Shown here in pieces: positions 63,395 to 64,000 of a stretch of DNA of 64,000 nucleotides. How positions within the stretch are numbered: the first letter of the stretch is position 1; every line of letters starts with the position of its first letter. Both the position numbers and the translations under genes were made by a program. The DNA comes from Glandiceps talaboti (taxonomy: Eukaryota; Hemichordata; Enteropneusta; Spengelidae). The notes below the pieces were generated by a model. That model did not search any database. It was not told the DNA's origin and saw nothing but the letters and a program-made list of their open reading frames with translations. The stretch lies in NCBI RefSeq assembly GCF_964340395.1, contig NC_135557.1:8003709-8067708 (forward strand), given 5' to 3'.

Positions 63395-64000
63395 TATTTA
63401 TATATAGTGTTTATTTACCCAAAAGTACAAATGAACATTACAGATACACATACAAAAACACTATCTCGTGGGTAAATAGGGGAATCGGGGTTTAGCTTAT
63501 AGCTATTCAAGCCTGTCCCCTACCATAGTTATATACAATGGTTGACAGCAAAGTGATATATCAAAAGGAAATACATAGTGCCTCGGAGTTCATAGTACTT
63601 ATGAAGAACATACGGTAACAATAAATGTACAGTGGTTTAATTTACTCTTCTAGAAGAAATTGTTTATAAGATCGCTTAAATTCGTTTAGCGTATTGATAC
63701 ATCTTATGTTGACAGGGATGCTATTCCAGATTTTTGCCCCTGAGAAGGAGAAAGAAAACTGACCTGAGTTTGTTCTGGCATAATATGGATAAATATTTTG
63801 ATATGAACTGAGTCTTGTATTGTAATTATTGTGTGAAGGTTCAAAATAATCATACAAAGTGTGTGGTGATAGTTGATGGATCAAGCCATAAAGGAACCTA
63901 TCAAATATCTATGCAGTTTAAAAACATCTAGAATATTCAACTGAGCAAACAAAGGAGAGGAGTGATCTGTTGGAGATTTAAACAAAACTGTTCGAACAAT
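63395..64000 (-). mobile_element. 3' end of a second minus-strand non-LTR retrotransposon, continues past the window
   Basis: Minus-strand frame 63884-63642 and its upstream part to 64000 encode the C-terminal tail of an RT protein: 'SPHTLYDYFEPSHNNYNTR', 'SGAKIWNSIPVNI', 'FKRSYKQFLLEE' and stop. This is the usual end of CR1/Jockey-group ORF2. The 3' UTR reaches about 63400, where it meets a truncated MITE end (CACTATACGAAAAGTCATA, from 63378), so it landed in that MITE. The visible frame is intact. Confidence 0.75.

Overview
The window is AT-rich nuclear DNA from an animal. It has spliced genes with GT-AG introns, many long microsatellites, a tRNA-derived SINE, several non-LTR retrotransposon lineages, a Penelope-type fragment and many inverted-repeat DNA elements. 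The domain content (a ZU5-UPA-death-effector protein and a SWIM zinc-finger protein) and the repeat style suggest a marine invertebrate, possibly a deuterostome such as a hemichordate or lancelet. The species cannot be fixed from the sequence. No bacterial, plasmid or CRISPR features are present.

Region by region: 1-22.3 kb is mostly non-coding. It holds one candidate small exon (739-828), microsatellites, a palindromic foldback element with a 9-bp target duplication (4444-4597), L2-like and CR1-like retrotransposon remnants (7.1-8.2 and 10.6-12.1 kb) and half of a 259-bp repeat pair. At 22.38-25.37 kb a complete five-exon + strand gene, all introns phase 0, encodes a 389-residue SWIM zinc-finger protein. 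Its promoter has an RFX-like X-box. One of its exons lies inside a large inverted repeat. At 25.8-27.2 kb there is a 492-bp foldback element, a GTTAC/GTAC-rich tandem repeat beside a TATA-like box, and a single exon resembling the start of a death effector domain (DED). At 28.1-34.6 kb a CR1/L2-like retrotransposon is split by a Harbinger-like MITE and by two elements of one terminal-inverted-repeat family. At 36.1-44.4 kb a second + strand gene (five exons inferred) encodes ZU5-UPA-DED, an architecture expected of a death-fold signalling adaptor or sensor. Its long introns carry a possible solo LTR and a GIY-YIG (Penelope) fragment. From 45 kb onward repeats dominate: tandem 0.3-kb repeats, LTR-like direct repeats, a 5-kb non-LTR element on the minus strand set between hAT-like ends together with a SINE, an L1/Tx1-like fragment, further MITEs, and a second minus-strand non-LTR element running off the end.

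The most striking signals are: (1) the ZU5-UPA-DED gene, with Gln-Phe-Cys where the self-cleaving relatives have His-Phe-Ser; (2) an orphan DED-start exon 9 kb upstream with the same exon phases; (3) two families of tiny (24-53 bp) palindromic insertions, CATAGAC...GTCTATG and CTCAGACC...GGTCTGAG, which at almost every locus have 7-bp direct duplications on both sides; (4) an inverted duplication that contains exon 2 of the SWIM gene. All calls rest on reading the sequence. No alignment or expression data were available.
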